34,273 nt of DNA from a virus. Shown piece after piece: positions 1 through 7,540 of this stretch. The position numbers were made by a program, and so were the translations under genes. The stretch is from positions 1 through 34,273 of IMG/VR virus record IMGVR_UViG_3300044637_002626, one strand, 5' to 3'. The notes under the pieces are model-generated. The model saw only the letters and a list, made by a program, of their open reading frames with translations. It was not told where the DNA came from and ran no database searches. How positions within the stretch are numbered: position 1 is the stretch's first letter; each line of letters starts with the position of its first letter.

Positions 1-127
1 GCTTCCATTTGTAGCCATATTTTTCCTTAGCGTACTCCATCCAGTCGGCATGCACCTGCGTGGGCCGCACAATTAGGTCTCTTTCTTTTGTGCCTTCCAG
101 TAGGTCGTGAGCATGGGCGGCCATTAC
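1..127. repeat. Left copy of 127-bp terminal direct repeat (assembly overlap)
   Basis: Bases 1-127 match 34147-34273 exactly. The length equals a common maximum assembly k-mer (127), and the coding frame of the ASCH gene is continuous across the join. This reads as the overlap left when a circular or circularly permuted genome is assembled, not as a biological terminal repeat. Confidence 0.93.
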
Positions 128-376
128 CTGGCACCACGTTCCCCTTACCCAAAGAACATCTCCGGGCTGGCCGTAGGGGCATGCCATTAAGATAGATTCT
201 CCATCTTCGGTTTCCCAGATGTATTTACCCCAATCGCTTTCGTTTTGATCGCTCCGAGGCACCAAAGAAATGTCATCGAAAGGCTGAGGCTTTACCACTC
301 TTCTGGTTTGGGTTTTCCGGCCTTCCAGAATGGCCTGCACCATTGCGGTGCTGAATAGAATTGGAATGAATTTCAT
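2..376 (-). CDS. ASCH-domain-like protein, N-terminal part (gene continues at 33845-34273)
   Basis: Read on the - strand from ATG 374-376, the frame stays open to base 2 and continues in the other terminal copy to the stop at 33845. The whole protein is about 225 residues. Its beginning ([21 protein letters not shown], then TQTRR) is the classic start of phage ASCH-like proteins: a short strand, '[18 protein letters not shown]', then 'WGKYIWE' and '[11 protein letters not shown]'. ASCH folds are related to PUA domains and are thought to bind RNA or modified nucleotides; some act on N4-acetylcytidine. The start codon overlaps the stop of the upstream gene by four bases (ATGA), which fixes the start and places it in the early operon. 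Function here is inferred from family resemblance only. Confidence 0.8.
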   Translation of the reverse strand, partial: MKFIPILFSTAMVQAILEGRKTQTRRVVKPQPFDDISLVPRSDQNESDWGKYIWETEDGESILMACPYGQPGDVLWVRGTWCQVMAAHAHDLLEGTKERDLIVRPTQVHADWMEYAKEKYGYKWK

Positions 377-753
377 GGGGTTAAAACGATTAAATTGTAT
401 TGACGGAGCGGCCCAGATCTTGGCTCTATTCGGTAGCCGCTGGCCTTTGCCCAGGCATGTAAAACATGGAAAATCTCGATGCCCGATTGTTTGGGCGAAT
501 ACCGGCACTCGACCTGCATGCGGCTGGATGAAGCAAGGGCGGGGATGGCTTCCTGAATGGATTGGTGGCCAAAAATCCGGAACCAGTTATCTGGAATTCC
601 CTTAAAGGCGCAAGCGGGTGGATAGCCAGGCTTATGGACCCGAAACTGGATTACTACCTTATGAAGTATTTCCAGGATGCCATTTTTAGACTGAAAAATG
701 ATACTGACCAGCATATCGTCTGGGCTTCGAAAGTCGAGAGATAGCTGACTCAT
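373..753 (-). CDS. Small early protein with N-terminal QLSLDF clamp-like motif
   Basis: This 126-residue protein begins [19 protein letters not shown] resembles the beta sliding clamp-binding pentapeptide/hexapeptide (QLxLF and variants), and the start is similar to the clamp-binding head of Hda, but no AAA+ domain follows. The remainder has no family I recognise; it contains a Cys/Trp-rich middle and an aromatic C-terminal half. It overlaps its neighbours on both sides by four bases (ATGA junctions), so it is translationally coupled between the 87-residue protein and the ASCH protein in the early operon. Clamp binding is an inference from a short motif. Confidence 0.7.
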   Translation of the reverse strand: MSQLSLDFRSPDDMLVSIIFQSKNGILEILHKVVIQFRVHKPGYPPACAFKGIPDNWFRIFGHQSIQEAIPALASSSRMQVECRYSPKQSGIEIFHVLHAWAKASGYRIEPRSGPLRQYNLIVLTP

Positions 754-1013
754 CGATCGCCCTCATTTCCTCCCTCCTCTGGGAATTGGTACCACTCAAT
801 AATTTTTAGCTTCCCAGGAGATAAAAACCTCCATTCATTAACCTGCTCACCCGTTGGAGTCTCAAAAATGTAAGTCGCCTTTGTCAATGCAGATTTGCCA
901 TTTGAGTACTCCACTTTCGCCATCACAGGTACCGACATTTTGTAAAACAATCGGTCCTCAGATAATGGGGGCAATACCGTAGGTTCGAAAACATTTAGAA
1001 CGATTGTTTTCAT
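750..1013 (-). CDS. Small early protein, tail shared with upstream DUF5131 protein
   Basis: This is an 87-residue protein with no recognised domain. Its last residues ([15 protein letters not shown]) closely match the end of the neighbouring DUF5131 protein (EWKEFPETGGNEGKR), 10 of 15 identical, and the underlying DNA shares a 15-base exact stretch. The GGNEG codons spell a purine-rich GGAGGAAATGAGGG that also lies just upstream of the next start codon and could act as a ribosome binding site. It overlaps both neighbours by four bases. The shared tail suggests a duplication or recombination at a gene junction. Confidence 0.68.
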   Translation of the reverse strand: MKTIVLNVFEPTVLPPLSEDRLFYKMSVPVMAKVEYSNGKSALTKATYIFETPTGEQVNEWRFLSPGKLKIIEWYQFPEEGGNEGDR

Positions 1014-2074
1014 CGCTTCCCCTCATTTCCTCCCGTTTCCGGAAACTCTTTCCACTCCATCCCATCCAGCATGCTGCCAGCTGCTTTGGTGCCGACTTTC
1101 ACACATCCAGTAAACTCGTCTATCGGCTTAAAACTTGTAAAGCCCTGTATCTTACCGTCAGCTCTCTTTTGCCCCATTGGGATTCCTTCACCCCACTGCT
1201 TAAAAAAGAACGGAACCCATGCAGGGCGGCACTGATCGCGAAGGCTACGGATCCAGTCGGGGTGCACGGGGCGGGCATTGTGCCCAGATTCGCCACCAGC
1301 TATTACCCAGTTAATCTGTGGATCAACTAAGCGGCCGTTTCCTTTTAAGCCTTCCGGAGTGTTTGTAACAGTAAACCCACGGAGAAGGTGCATTCGGCTT
1401 TCGCCTAACTCCCATTTATTGCTGTGGTTGAAAAACTCTATCGGCCCCAGAAGCGGCTCGCAACTCAGAAAGCGAACCGCTGCCGGAACCTGGAGAAGTA
1501 AGGGGATGCGCTTATCTGCCTGCTCCTGGTTCTCTACCGTTACCCCGAGCCATACGTTTGGCAGGGGCCAGTCTAAACCTTTCCAGTTTGGGTGTTCGCC
1601 AGGGACAGGAATTTGGTAGTGCGTAAACTTGAAACCGACCTTAAACTCATCCATGCCAGTGCTTACCCAGTCGTTTTTCTTCCACGCCATAAACTGCCAC
1701 ATCCGCTCGGGCCGCTTGGTGAGCACCTGGTAGGTAATGTGTGGAGTAATGGCCATTACCGCGAAAACTTTATCGATGTACTCAAAAGGCACATTCTCAT
1801 GGAAAAGGTCGCTCATCGAGTTTACAAATACCCGCTGTGGCTTCTTCCATTTCAGAGGTTCGAGGAGTGCTTTTTCGTCGAGATTAATCCGTCCGGTCCA
1901 CAGGATTTTGCCTCCATCGGTTTTCCATATGGTGCCCTGGTACTTCTGTTGCCCCATGGCTTCGAGGCGGTGGGCCATGCGCATGGCATAGCAATGCGTG
2001 CAGCCTGGGCTTATTACCGTGCACCCGGCAAGTGGGTTCCAGGTGCGGTCGGTCCATTCGATTTTTGTGCTCAT
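1010..2074 (-). CDS. DUF5131 / phage Gp37-Gp68 family protein
   Basis: This 354-residue protein begins MSTKIEWTDRTWNPLAGCTV and carries Cys18, Cys25 and Cys28 in the C-x6-C-x2-C arrangement typical of the DUF5131 (Gp37/Gp68) family of phages and bacteria. Other family signatures are present: VFVNSMSDLFHE, VLTKRPERM, the phrase PxVWLGVTVENQEQADKRIPLL, LSCEPLLGPI and WVIAGGESG. The cysteines suggest a metal or Fe-S cluster, and the family has been compared with radical-SAM-like folds, but its reaction is not established. It sits in the early operon, followed with a 4-base overlap by a small gene that shares its C-terminal tail. Assignment to the family is confident; role unknown. Confidence 0.9.
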   Translation of the reverse strand: MSTKIEWTDRTWNPLAGCTVISPGCTHCYAMRMAHRLEAMGQQKYQGTIWKTDGGKILWTGRINLDEKALLEPLKWKKPQRVFVNSMSDLFHENVPFEYIDKVFAVMAITPHITYQVLTKRPERMWQFMAWKKNDWVSTGMDEFKVGFKFTHYQIPVPGEHPNWKGLDWPLPNVWLGVTVENQEQADKRIPLLLQVPAAVRFLSCEPLLGPIEFFNHSNKWELGESRMHLLRGFTVTNTPEGLKGNGRLVDPQINWVIAGGESGHNARPVHPDWIRSLRDQCRPAWVPFFFKQWGEGIPMGQKRADGKIQGFTSFKPIDEFTGCVKVGTKAAGSMLDGMEWKEFPETGGNEGKR

Positions 2075-2075
2075 A

Positions 2076-2288
2076 CTACAATTCCAGTTTTTCGATGATG
2101 TGGCGCATGGCCATTATTTTTTTGAAGTTTTCCCGGATCCAGAACACTTGCTCCATCCGTTTTGAGGTAGGTTTTTCTCGCAGAATCTCGTTTGCGATGT
2201 TTTTCTGCCTCCGGGTTTTCCGGTCGAGTTCTTTGGCTTCGAACTCAAGCTGCTGATCTTCCCAGATTTTGTCTCCTATGCTTCCCAT
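2076..2288 (-). CDS. Small charged early protein
   Basis: This 70-residue, highly charged, helix-rich protein (runs such as ELDRKTRRQKNIANEIL) has no domain I recognise. It lies one base upstream of the DUF5131 gene and three bases downstream of the 130-residue gene, so it is part of the same early transcript. Low-complexity charged helices of this kind often bind DNA or partners, but nothing in the sequence decides this. Confidence 0.6.
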   Translation of the reverse strand: MGSIGDKIWEDQQLEFEAKELDRKTRRQKNIANEILREKPTSKRMEQVFWIRENFKKIMAMRHIIEKLEL

Positions 2289-2291
2289 GGC

Positions 2292-2684
2292 TTACAGTTG
2301 TGGGGTGTTGTTAAAAGGTTCGTTTTCGGGCTGAGCTTCGGCGGCAGGTAGCTGGGTTTCGAGCTCATCGTAACGCTCTTTTTCCACCACCAGTACCTGG
2401 CCTTCGGTTACCTGGTCGAGGAGGTTAAGCATGGTGCTCATCATTTCCCAGTCGCCTTCGGCCAGCTTTTCGGCCAGGCGCTGTATGCTGCCCTCGGCTT
2501 GCAAAATGGCCTGCATCGCCACCGGGTTGCTTTGAAAGGCCCGCAGCTGCGGTATGCCTACATTAAGGCGGCGGCACATGGCATCGGCATCGGCACCCAG
2601 CTTTCCGGTGCTTATGCCGGTGAGGCACTTCTGCGTAAGGGCTGTGCCCAGACGCAGAAGGAAATATCTTACGGTGTTTTCCAT
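2292..2684 (-). CDS. Early hypothetical protein
   Basis: A 130-residue protein, predicted mostly helical, with an acidic, disordered-looking tail (QLPAAEAQPENEPFNNTPQL). No recognised family. The helical centre (AMQAILQAEGSIQRLAEKLAEGDWEMMSTMLNLLDQV) has heptad-like spacing. It lies 16 bases after the zinc-ribbon gene in the early operon downstream of the primase. Confidence 0.65.
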   Translation of the reverse strand: MENTVRYFLLRLGTALTQKCLTGISTGKLGADADAMCRRLNVGIPQLRAFQSNPVAMQAILQAEGSIQRLAEKLAEGDWEMMSTMLNLLDQVTEGQVLVVEKERYDELETQLPAAEAQPENEPFNNTPQL

Positions 2685-2700
2685 TGTACAATGGGTTAGG

Positions 2701-3021
2701 TTATCGGTTTTGTTTAATCGGGCGGTAATAGCCTTCGTTCATCAGTTGGCCCCGCTCGAAGTAGTAGCGGCGCAGGCCGAGGGTGAGGTCGAATTTTGGC
2801 CAGTTGGCCTCCATGGCTTCGCCCAGTTGGGCCGCGGAGGCGGGGAGGAACCATTGTATGCTGGCTGGTACGGGCCAGTGCGCTGGCAGCTGGCTCAGGT
2901 AGTGAGCACGGGCTTTGCAGCGGGGGCAGGTTATGTAGGTGGAGATCTTCCAGGTGCGCTCTCCGGGCGCAAGGGCATAGGTGCTATGCCCGGCATTGCA
3001 GCGGTACACATGCTTTTCCAT
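2701..3021 (-). CDS. Small zinc-ribbon-like protein
   Basis: This 106-residue protein has a putative zinc site in its first 40 residues: Cys8 and His12 (YRCNAGH), then a CPRC knuckle near residues 32-35. Such ribbons bind nucleic acid or proteins. The C-terminal half (FDLTLGLRRYYFERGQL) is unrecognised. It begins three bases after the stop of the primase-helicase gene and is very likely co-transcribed and possibly linked to replication; that link rests on position only. Confidence 0.68.
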   Translation of the reverse strand: MEKHVYRCNAGHSTYALAPGERTWKISTYITCPRCKARAHYLSQLPAHWPVPASIQWFLPASAAQLGEAMEANWPKFDLTLGLRRYYFERGQLMNEGYYRPIKQNR

Positions 3022-3024
3022 GGG

Positions 3025-5985
3025 TTAGAAAGGCGCCGCTGTACTGGTTGGCCCTTTTACCGCTGCGGCATCTCCTACCGGAGTAGGTGGCTGCCGGTCT
3101 TTGTGCATGGTGTCTCCACTTTCGGCCTCCTGATCCTGGATTTCGAGAACGATGCCGTTTTCCAGTAGGCGGGTATAGTTGAATACCAGAGCGGTATTGG
3201 TTTGCCCTTTAAACTTAAAGCTCTTCTTAGAGCCCAGAAAGCTGAGGGAGTTTACCAGGTAGAGGCGGAGTGAGCCCTTATCCATGGTATTGGTACGGCC
3301 CTGGCTGCGCATTTCTTTGCTGTAGAGGCCATAGAGGTACTCGAAACGGATGTAGGCCACGTAGGTCTCCTGGGCGAAGTTGATTAGCTCCGGCATTTTG
3401 CTGTGCTCTTTAAAGAGCTCGATGGCTACACGCGGGCCACGCACTACGATGGCGCTGTCGTCTATCAGTCGGTTACTTACCAGGCTGGCAATAATTTCCC
3501 AAAAAGTGTTCGATTCATCGCTCTGGCTCATCATGCGCTCCTGCTCCTCAGAGAAGCGGTCCACCGTTTGGCGGAGTTCCTCTTCGGTAAAGGGCATTTT
3601 CAAAAACCGGGCAAAGCACTTGTAGCTGGCCATGGCCATGGCGGCATGCAAACCGAGGCGGCCCACGTTGGCACCTTCGAAACGCTGGGCATAGGCCCGT
3701 TTCTCGAGCTTAAACTCCCGGCCGATGGCTTCCTCAAACTCAGCCCTGTGCTGGAAAATGCTGGCCGTAATGGCTGAAAGCCCGGCATCCTGCATTTCCT
3801 TAAGCCGGTTGTACCAGTCTCCCTGCTCTTTGGTAAAACCTCCGTTCTGAAAGAACTGGCACAGCATGCAGCGGGTAAGCAGAGCAATGTCTTTTATGGG
3901 CAAGTGCTGCCCGGTAATAATGGCGGCACTGAGGATCTGCATGTTTACCGTTTTATTAGAGGTATTACTCGCCGCAGTGTCGGACTTGGTGTAGGGCAGC
4001 CGGTTCCAGATCTGCTTTAGGAACTCCATTTTAAACCGGTCCAGATCGGGCTGGTACTCCTCGATCATTACGATACCATCTCGCATTTGCCCCATCTGTT
4101 TGGCCAGGGCAGCCGGTGGCACGCTGGTAATGTTGGAGCCCAGGCTTACTTCTCCCGTAGGGTGGAAGAGGGAGAGGATGGACATGGCCATGGTCGTTTT
4201 TCCGGAGTCGGGCTTTCCGTAGAGGAAGAGCAAGGGAAAAAAGCCATCGATCTTAAACAGAACCGATGAGAAGATGCTCTGCAGGGCGAACATGAGGCCG
4301 ATGCGGCCATTCTCGCCATAGACCTGCACAAAGAGCTCGGCCCACTCGGAGAAAGATACGTTTGGCCTATCGATGTAGCGGAAGGTGCGCTCAAACTGGA
4401 ACCGCTTTTTCTGCTCTTTGAACATGGAACTGAGGGCGGGCAGGAAGTAGGCCCGCTTGCGGTGCTCCACCACGCCATAATCGTTTATGGCCTTAAACCC
4501 ATCGGCAGTTACAATACCGTTGGCGAAGCTGTAGAACCCATCTTCGTTATAGCCGAGGATGGAAACCTCCACCGCTTCGAGGCAGTTCTGAAAAACGAAC
4601 TCTTTAAGGCGCACGTAGTGCTTGCGTGGAATATCCCAGATGAAGTTCGATTTCTCTATGAAGGGAGCAATACCGGTAACCGATGTAAAACTCTCGGTCG
4701 GAATGCGCTCTATCCGGCTTTCGTTGCGGATGTTGGTGAGCTTTACCACGCGGCTGCCGTTGCCTTCCTCATCGGTTACCATGTAGAGCGGCTCCAGGTT
4801 AAAGTTTCCGGCACGCTCGAAGCTCCAGGCATTTTCCCGAAGGCGGCCCAGGTACAGCTCGTTGCCAAAAAAGAAAAGGTTAAAGGTGCGCACCATGTAG
4901 CGAAGGTGCTTTACAGTGTCCTTTTCGGCTTCGATGGCTTTTTTGTGCTTCACTGGCCAGTTGTATTCGATTTCCGGGTCGTCGTCGTCCTCCACCTGCT
5001 TCGCCTTTCGGGCCCGCTGTGGCTTGCCGCTTTCTGCCTGTGCCGGTGCGGCATCGGCTACGTGGTGGTACTTCGGCACTTTAATGTCGATGCCTCGGCG
5101 CTGGGCCTCTTTGTAGAACCAGCCGGGCGAGGTAAAGCGGCCGTTTTTGCGGGCATCGTCAAACTTCTTATCGCAGGCACGCTCGTCGTACTCCGGGTGC
5201 AGGGCGCTGAGGCGGTGGAAGTAGCCGCGGCCCTCTTCGCCCAGGCTGGCCATGGAGAAAGCAAGAAGCTGCCAGTTTTCGTAGCCCTGGGTAAGATCTA
5301 CTCCGGCATCTATTACCCGGCTTACCACCAGCTCCATCTTCGTGCTTTCTGTGTTGGCCACGTAGTTTTTGGGTGTTGGCTTCTGCGGCAGCTCGGTAGG
5401 GCGCTCCATGGTAACGAGCTCGCCGGTGTCCTCATCCACAAAATCGTGCTGCATAAGGAAGGCCTGGCTGTCGGGGTTGTAGTAGGCCGCTTCGTCGAAG
5501 CTGGTGTAACAGGCACGGGGCACATCCTTTCCGCTCTTATCTACCTCCAGACCGTACATGGTGTAGAAGTACACCTGCAGGGCAAGGAAGCTCTGGAGGT
5601 GCTTACTGCCATCGATCCAGATGAGGAGCTTAAGGCCCGGCGTGGCCGATGGAGAGCGGAAGAGCATGCGCACATACGGGTCAGTCTGCAGCTGCATGCG
5701 CAGGGCTTCGATGTTCTGCACATCGTCGAAGTCGAGGCAGATCAGGTTCGAGTGCTCTACCAGGCCCTCGGCCTTGCGCTCGGTAAAAGTGCCAGAGAAG
5801 GTGAAGTAGGAGAGTTTCTTTTTTGCCTCCTGCTTTTCCTCCTTGGTGTTGGCCTGGCGCACAATCCGGATCTTATCGGCCTCCACACCGGTGCGGATGT
5901 GGTGCAGGGCAAACTCCAGATCTACGGTTTTCGATTTAGTCTTGTTCAGGATCCCTCCCTCCCAAAACGAGAACTGGAACTGCAT
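3025..5985 (-). CDS. VirE-N/BT4734-like primase-helicase
   Basis: At 986 residues this is the replication enzyme of the phage. Residues about 15-180 match the VirE N-terminal / BT4734-like domain (FSGTF, LICLDFDDV, FRSPSATPGLKLL, KDVPRACYTSFDEAAYYNP), a primase-type head common in Bacteroidota mobile elements. Residues about 215-300 resemble a PriCT_2 primase C-terminal helix bundle (GYENWQLLAFSMASLG, YDERACDKKFDDAR). After an acidic linker (EDDDDPEIEYNW) comes a P-loop ATPase with Walker A GKPDSGKT at residues 590-597 and a Walker B-like VMIEEY. The expected role is primer synthesis plus helicase loading or unwinding at the phage origin. It overlaps the upstream small gene by one base (TAATG). 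Confidence 0.9.
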   Translation of the reverse strand: MQFQFSFWEGGILNKTKSKTVDLEFALHHIRTGVEADKIRIVRQANTKEEKQEAKKKLSYFTFSGTFTERKAEGLVEHSNLICLDFDDVQNIEALRMQLQTDPYVRMLFRSPSATPGLKLLIWIDGSKHLQSFLALQVYFYTMYGLEVDKSGKDVPRACYTSFDEAAYYNPDSQAFLMQHDFVDEDTGELVTMERPTELPQKPTPKNYVANTESTKMELVVSRVIDAGVDLTQGYENWQLLAFSMASLGEEGRGYFHRLSALHPEYDERACDKKFDDARKNGRFTSPGWFYKEAQRRGIDIKVPKYHHVADAAPAQAESGKPQRARKAKQVEDDDDPEIEYNWPVKHKKAIEAEKDTVKHLRYMVRTFNLFFFGNELYLGRLRENAWSFERAGNFNLEPLYMVTDEEGNGSRVVKLTNIRNESRIERIPTESFTSVTGIAPFIEKSNFIWDIPRKHYVRLKEFVFQNCLEAVEVSILGYNEDGFYSFANGIVTADGFKAINDYGVVEHRKRAYFLPALSSMFKEQKKRFQFERTFRYIDRPNVSFSEWAELFVQVYGENGRIGLMFALQSIFSSVLFKIDGFFPLLFLYGKPDSGKTTMAMSILSLFHPTGEVSLGSNITSVPPAALAKQMGQMRDGIVMIEEYQPDLDRFKMEFLKQIWNRLPYTKSDTAASNTSNKTVNMQILSAAIITGQHLPIKDIALLTRCMLCQFFQNGGFTKEQGDWYNRLKEMQDAGLSAITASIFQHRAEFEEAIGREFKLEKRAYAQRFEGANVGRLGLHAAMAMASYKCFARFLKMPFTEEELRQTVDRFSEEQERMMSQSDESNTFWEIIASLVSNRLIDDSAIVVRGPRVAIELFKEHSKMPELINFAQETYVAYIRFEYLYGLYSKEMRSQGRTNTMDKGSLRLYLVNSLSFLGSKKSFKFKGQTNTALVFNYTRLLENGIVLEIQDQEAESGDTMHKDRQPPTPVGDAAAVKGPTSTAAPF

Positions 5986-6188
5986 TACTCTCCGATGGCT
6001 TTAATAAGTTCCTGAAAATGTCGCCGCACGGAGTTTTCCAGTGCTTTTTCCCGCTCCGTTATCCGGTCGAGGTCGGCTTTCTTGCGGGCCTCGGCGGGTT
6101 TGCGGAAATGGTCTCGTTTCTTTTCCCTCAGTGTGAGGAACTCGCTGAAAACCTCTTTCAGCATGTGGGCATCTACCTCTATTTTCAT
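5985..6188 (-). CDS. Small charged helical early protein
   Basis: A 67-residue, very charged, probably coiled protein (REKKRDHFRKPAEARKKAD, then ITEREKALENSVRRHFQEL). No family recognised. The stop shares a base with the primase start (TAATG) and the start overlaps the upstream gene by four bases, so the three are translationally coupled. It could be a primase accessory factor; this is inference from the coupling. Confidence 0.65.
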   Translation of the reverse strand: MKIEVDAHMLKEVFSEFLTLREKKRDHFRKPAEARKKADLDRITEREKALENSVRRHFQELIKAIGE

Positions 6189-6610
6189 ATCCAGATAGGG
6201 GTTATGCCATCTTCCAGCGCATGGGCGAGGCGGGTGAGCGATTCTATTTCCGCCTCCATCCGCTCCCGGACATCGGCATGCTGTACATCGAGCACACCGG
6301 CGAGGTATTCTTTCCGGATCCGGATGAGGTGTAGGGTTTCGGAATAGGTGCGGTGGTCAATAATACAGGCCCGGATTCGGTAGGTATTGCGCCGCTGCTC
6401 GTGCCTTTCGCACACGGCATACCAGAGGAAGGCCAGCTCGTAGAGCCGCTTGAAAAATGCTTTTAACATGATCGTTTTTTTTTTGATGGTGGAACGGATG
6501 CGCCGGATAAGCTCCGGCCAGTCGATGTAGGAAAAGGCCATAAAGGCGGCCAGTGCCAGGATATTCCAGGCCAGGAATACCAGTAGGCTTAGGGTTTGGT
6601 GGTCTGCCAT
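6185..6610 (-). CDS. Early membrane-anchored protein with A10 slippery tract
   Basis: This 141-residue protein has one N-terminal hydrophobic segment (LSLLVFLAWNILALAAFMAFSYI, given here as LSLLVFLAWNIL and following residues 8-30) and then a basic, helical cytoplasmic part ending in TPIWI. Codons at 6475-6484 form ten consecutive A residues on the coding strand, encoding Lys-Lys-Lys after IRSTI; the in-frame ATG at about 6470 (MLKAFFKRLY) follows directly. A run of this length is prone to polymerase slippage and could give a truncated or restarted product. It overlaps the preceding gene by 22 bases. Function unknown. Confidence 0.6.
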   Translation of the reverse strand: MADHQTLSLLVFLAWNILALAAFMAFSYIDWPELIRRIRSTIKKKTIMLKAFFKRLYELAFLWYAVCERHEQRRNTYRIRACIIDHRTYSETLHLIRIRKEYLAGVLDVQHADVRERMEAEIESLTRLAHALEDGITPIWI

Positions 6611-6858
6611 GGGTCGAGGAGTTTACCGTCTTGGATTCGATGGTCGCTTCCATCGTACACAATGGCTTTTTGGGTAAGCCGGCCAGCGATTTCGGCCTCC
6701 GATGTAGGTCGGCGGTGTGCCACGTGCGAGGGGCTATCTGGAGGGTTTATAATTTGAAAGAGAGAAACCAAAAAAAGATGAGTATCGCCTTCCAAGGTTT
6801 TTCTCTGCTCCACGTACTGCATGGCTGGCGTAGGCTTTTGGGTTGCAGTTGGCTCCAT
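6589..6858 (-). CDS. Early hypothetical protein
   Basis: An 89-residue protein without recognised domain; the centre (THLFLVSLFQIINPP) is moderately hydrophobic and the rest polar. It starts three bases after the stop of the 96-residue gene and overlaps the next gene by 22 bases. Its position in an unbroken early operon supports it being real. Confidence 0.55.
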   Translation of the reverse strand: MEPTATQKPTPAMQYVEQRKTLEGDTHLFLVSLFQIINPPDSPSHVAHRRPTSEAEIAGRLTQKAIVYDGSDHRIQDGKLLDPWQTTKP

Positions 6859-6861
6859 GGC

Positions 6862-7152
6862 TTACAGTTTTTTAAGGTCTCCGATTACCAGTTTCTGCCC
6901 AGGCTCTTTCCAGTTCTGCAGGTGAGCCATACCTTCCTCGGCCAGGTCCTTAAGGCGCTGAAAAATGTGCATGGCATTCTCCCTGCCTATGTCGGAGTTA
7001 AGCTGCACGAGAGGCAGCTCGGCCATATCGCCGCGGAAATTGATGAGGAGCTGGCCCTCGCCCTCATCTTCGGAGAGCTGTACCGATACCACCGATGTGC
7101 GGCCGAGCTCAGGTAGCTCCAGCGGCAGTGCTTTGCGAAGTGTAAGTGCCAT
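6862..7152 (-). CDS. Early hypothetical protein
   Basis: A 96-residue acidic protein beginning MALTLRKALPLELPELG. A beta-rich first half (VVSVQLSEDEGEGQLLINFRG) is followed by a helix (AMHIFQRLKDLAEEGMAHL). No family recognised. It is the second gene of the leftward early operon, three bases after the Cro-like gene, so it may be regulatory or anti-host, but nothing in the sequence says which. Confidence 0.62.
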   Translation of the reverse strand: MALTLRKALPLELPELGRTSVVSVQLSEDEGEGQLLINFRGDMAELPLVQLNSDIGRENAMHIFQRLKDLAEEGMAHLQNWKEPGQKLVIGDLKKL

Positions 7153-7155
7153 AGG

Positions 7156-7422
7156 TTACGCAGTTACCGGTAGCTTGATGGACTTCGATTCGTGCGCTCG
7201 GTCGAGGGCTTCTTTTTCCTCGATCACCTGTTTGATAGCATACAGGATTTGGAAATCCTTTCGCGTTCCCTGGATGGTGTTATGCACCGCTCGGGTATCT
7301 ATCTGATTGCTGGGAGTGCTAATCAGATCCACTACACGTTTGGCGTAGCCATTGAACGTGCGATCGATCAAACTGATCCGGAGAGTCTCAAACTCTTGTC
7401 GTTGAGATGGTGAGATTGCCAT
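7156..7422 (-). CDS. Cro-like small DNA-binding regulator
   Basis: I choose the ATG at 7420-7422, giving 88 residues (MAISPSQRQEFETLR...). The frame is open further upstream, but that part would cross the operator region and has a non-protein-like composition. The segment NGYAKRVVDLI ... DTRAVHNTIQGTRKDFQILYAI resembles a helix-turn-helix followed by the 'G-x-R-x-D-x-x-I' pattern seen in short Bacteroidota phage regulators. It is the first gene of the leftward early operon and diverges from the XRE repressor, the usual position of a Cro/anti-repressor-type protein. The role is an inference from position and a weak HTH. Confidence 0.62.
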   Translation of the reverse strand: MAISPSQRQEFETLRISLIDRTFNGYAKRVVDLISTPSNQIDTRAVHNTIQGTRKDFQILYAIKQVIEEKEALDRAHESKSIKLPVTA

Positions 7423-7437
7423 AAAACTTTTGGTTTT

Positions 7438-7477
7438 CTTACTTATGTTTACTTGTGTTGCGTTGTGCTTACTTGTG
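7438..7477. promoter_or_regulatory. Four tandem 10-bp units in the lysogeny switch
   Basis: Units at 7438-7447, 7448-7457, 7458-7467 and 7468-7477 share the pattern yTTACTTrTG (third unit degenerate, TTGCGTTGTG). A 10-bp period places each unit on the same face of the helix. They lie just upstream of the Cro-like gene start and are probable binding sites for one of the two regulators, or part of the early promoter. Confidence 0.55.
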
Positions 7478-7489
7478 ATTGCGAAGGAA

Positions 7490-7506
7490 TTACAGGTTTG
7501 CTGTAA
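7490..7506. promoter_or_regulatory. Operator palindrome 1 (TTACAG-N5-CTGTAA)
   Basis: A perfect inverted repeat: 6-bp arms TTACAG and CTGTAA separated by five bases. The same palindrome recurs 20 bp further right, and a half-site (ATTACAT, 7529-7535) follows another turn on. Dyads of this size are typical targets of XRE-type repressors. Confidence 0.7.
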
Positions 7507-7509
7507 CAA

Positions 7510-7526
7510 TTACAGACTTTCTGTAA
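7510..7526. promoter_or_regulatory. Operator palindrome 2 (TTACAG-N5-CTGTAA)
   Basis: The second exact copy of the dyad, centre-to-centre 20 bp from the first and 14 bp before the repressor ATG (7541). Two dyads on the same helical face allow cooperative binding, and the position next to the repressor start suggests autoregulation. Confidence 0.7.
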
Positions 7527-7540
7527 ACATTACATTTTCC

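Noticed and set aside
1-127. Biological direct terminal repeat of a linear phage
   Set aside because: The length is exactly the usual k-mer of 127 and a coding frame runs on through the join; an assembly overlap explains both.
4462-6015. 517-residue protein on the + strand opposite the primase
   Set aside because: It is the reverse-strand shadow of the primase-helicase gene, which has clear domain motifs; the shadow has none.
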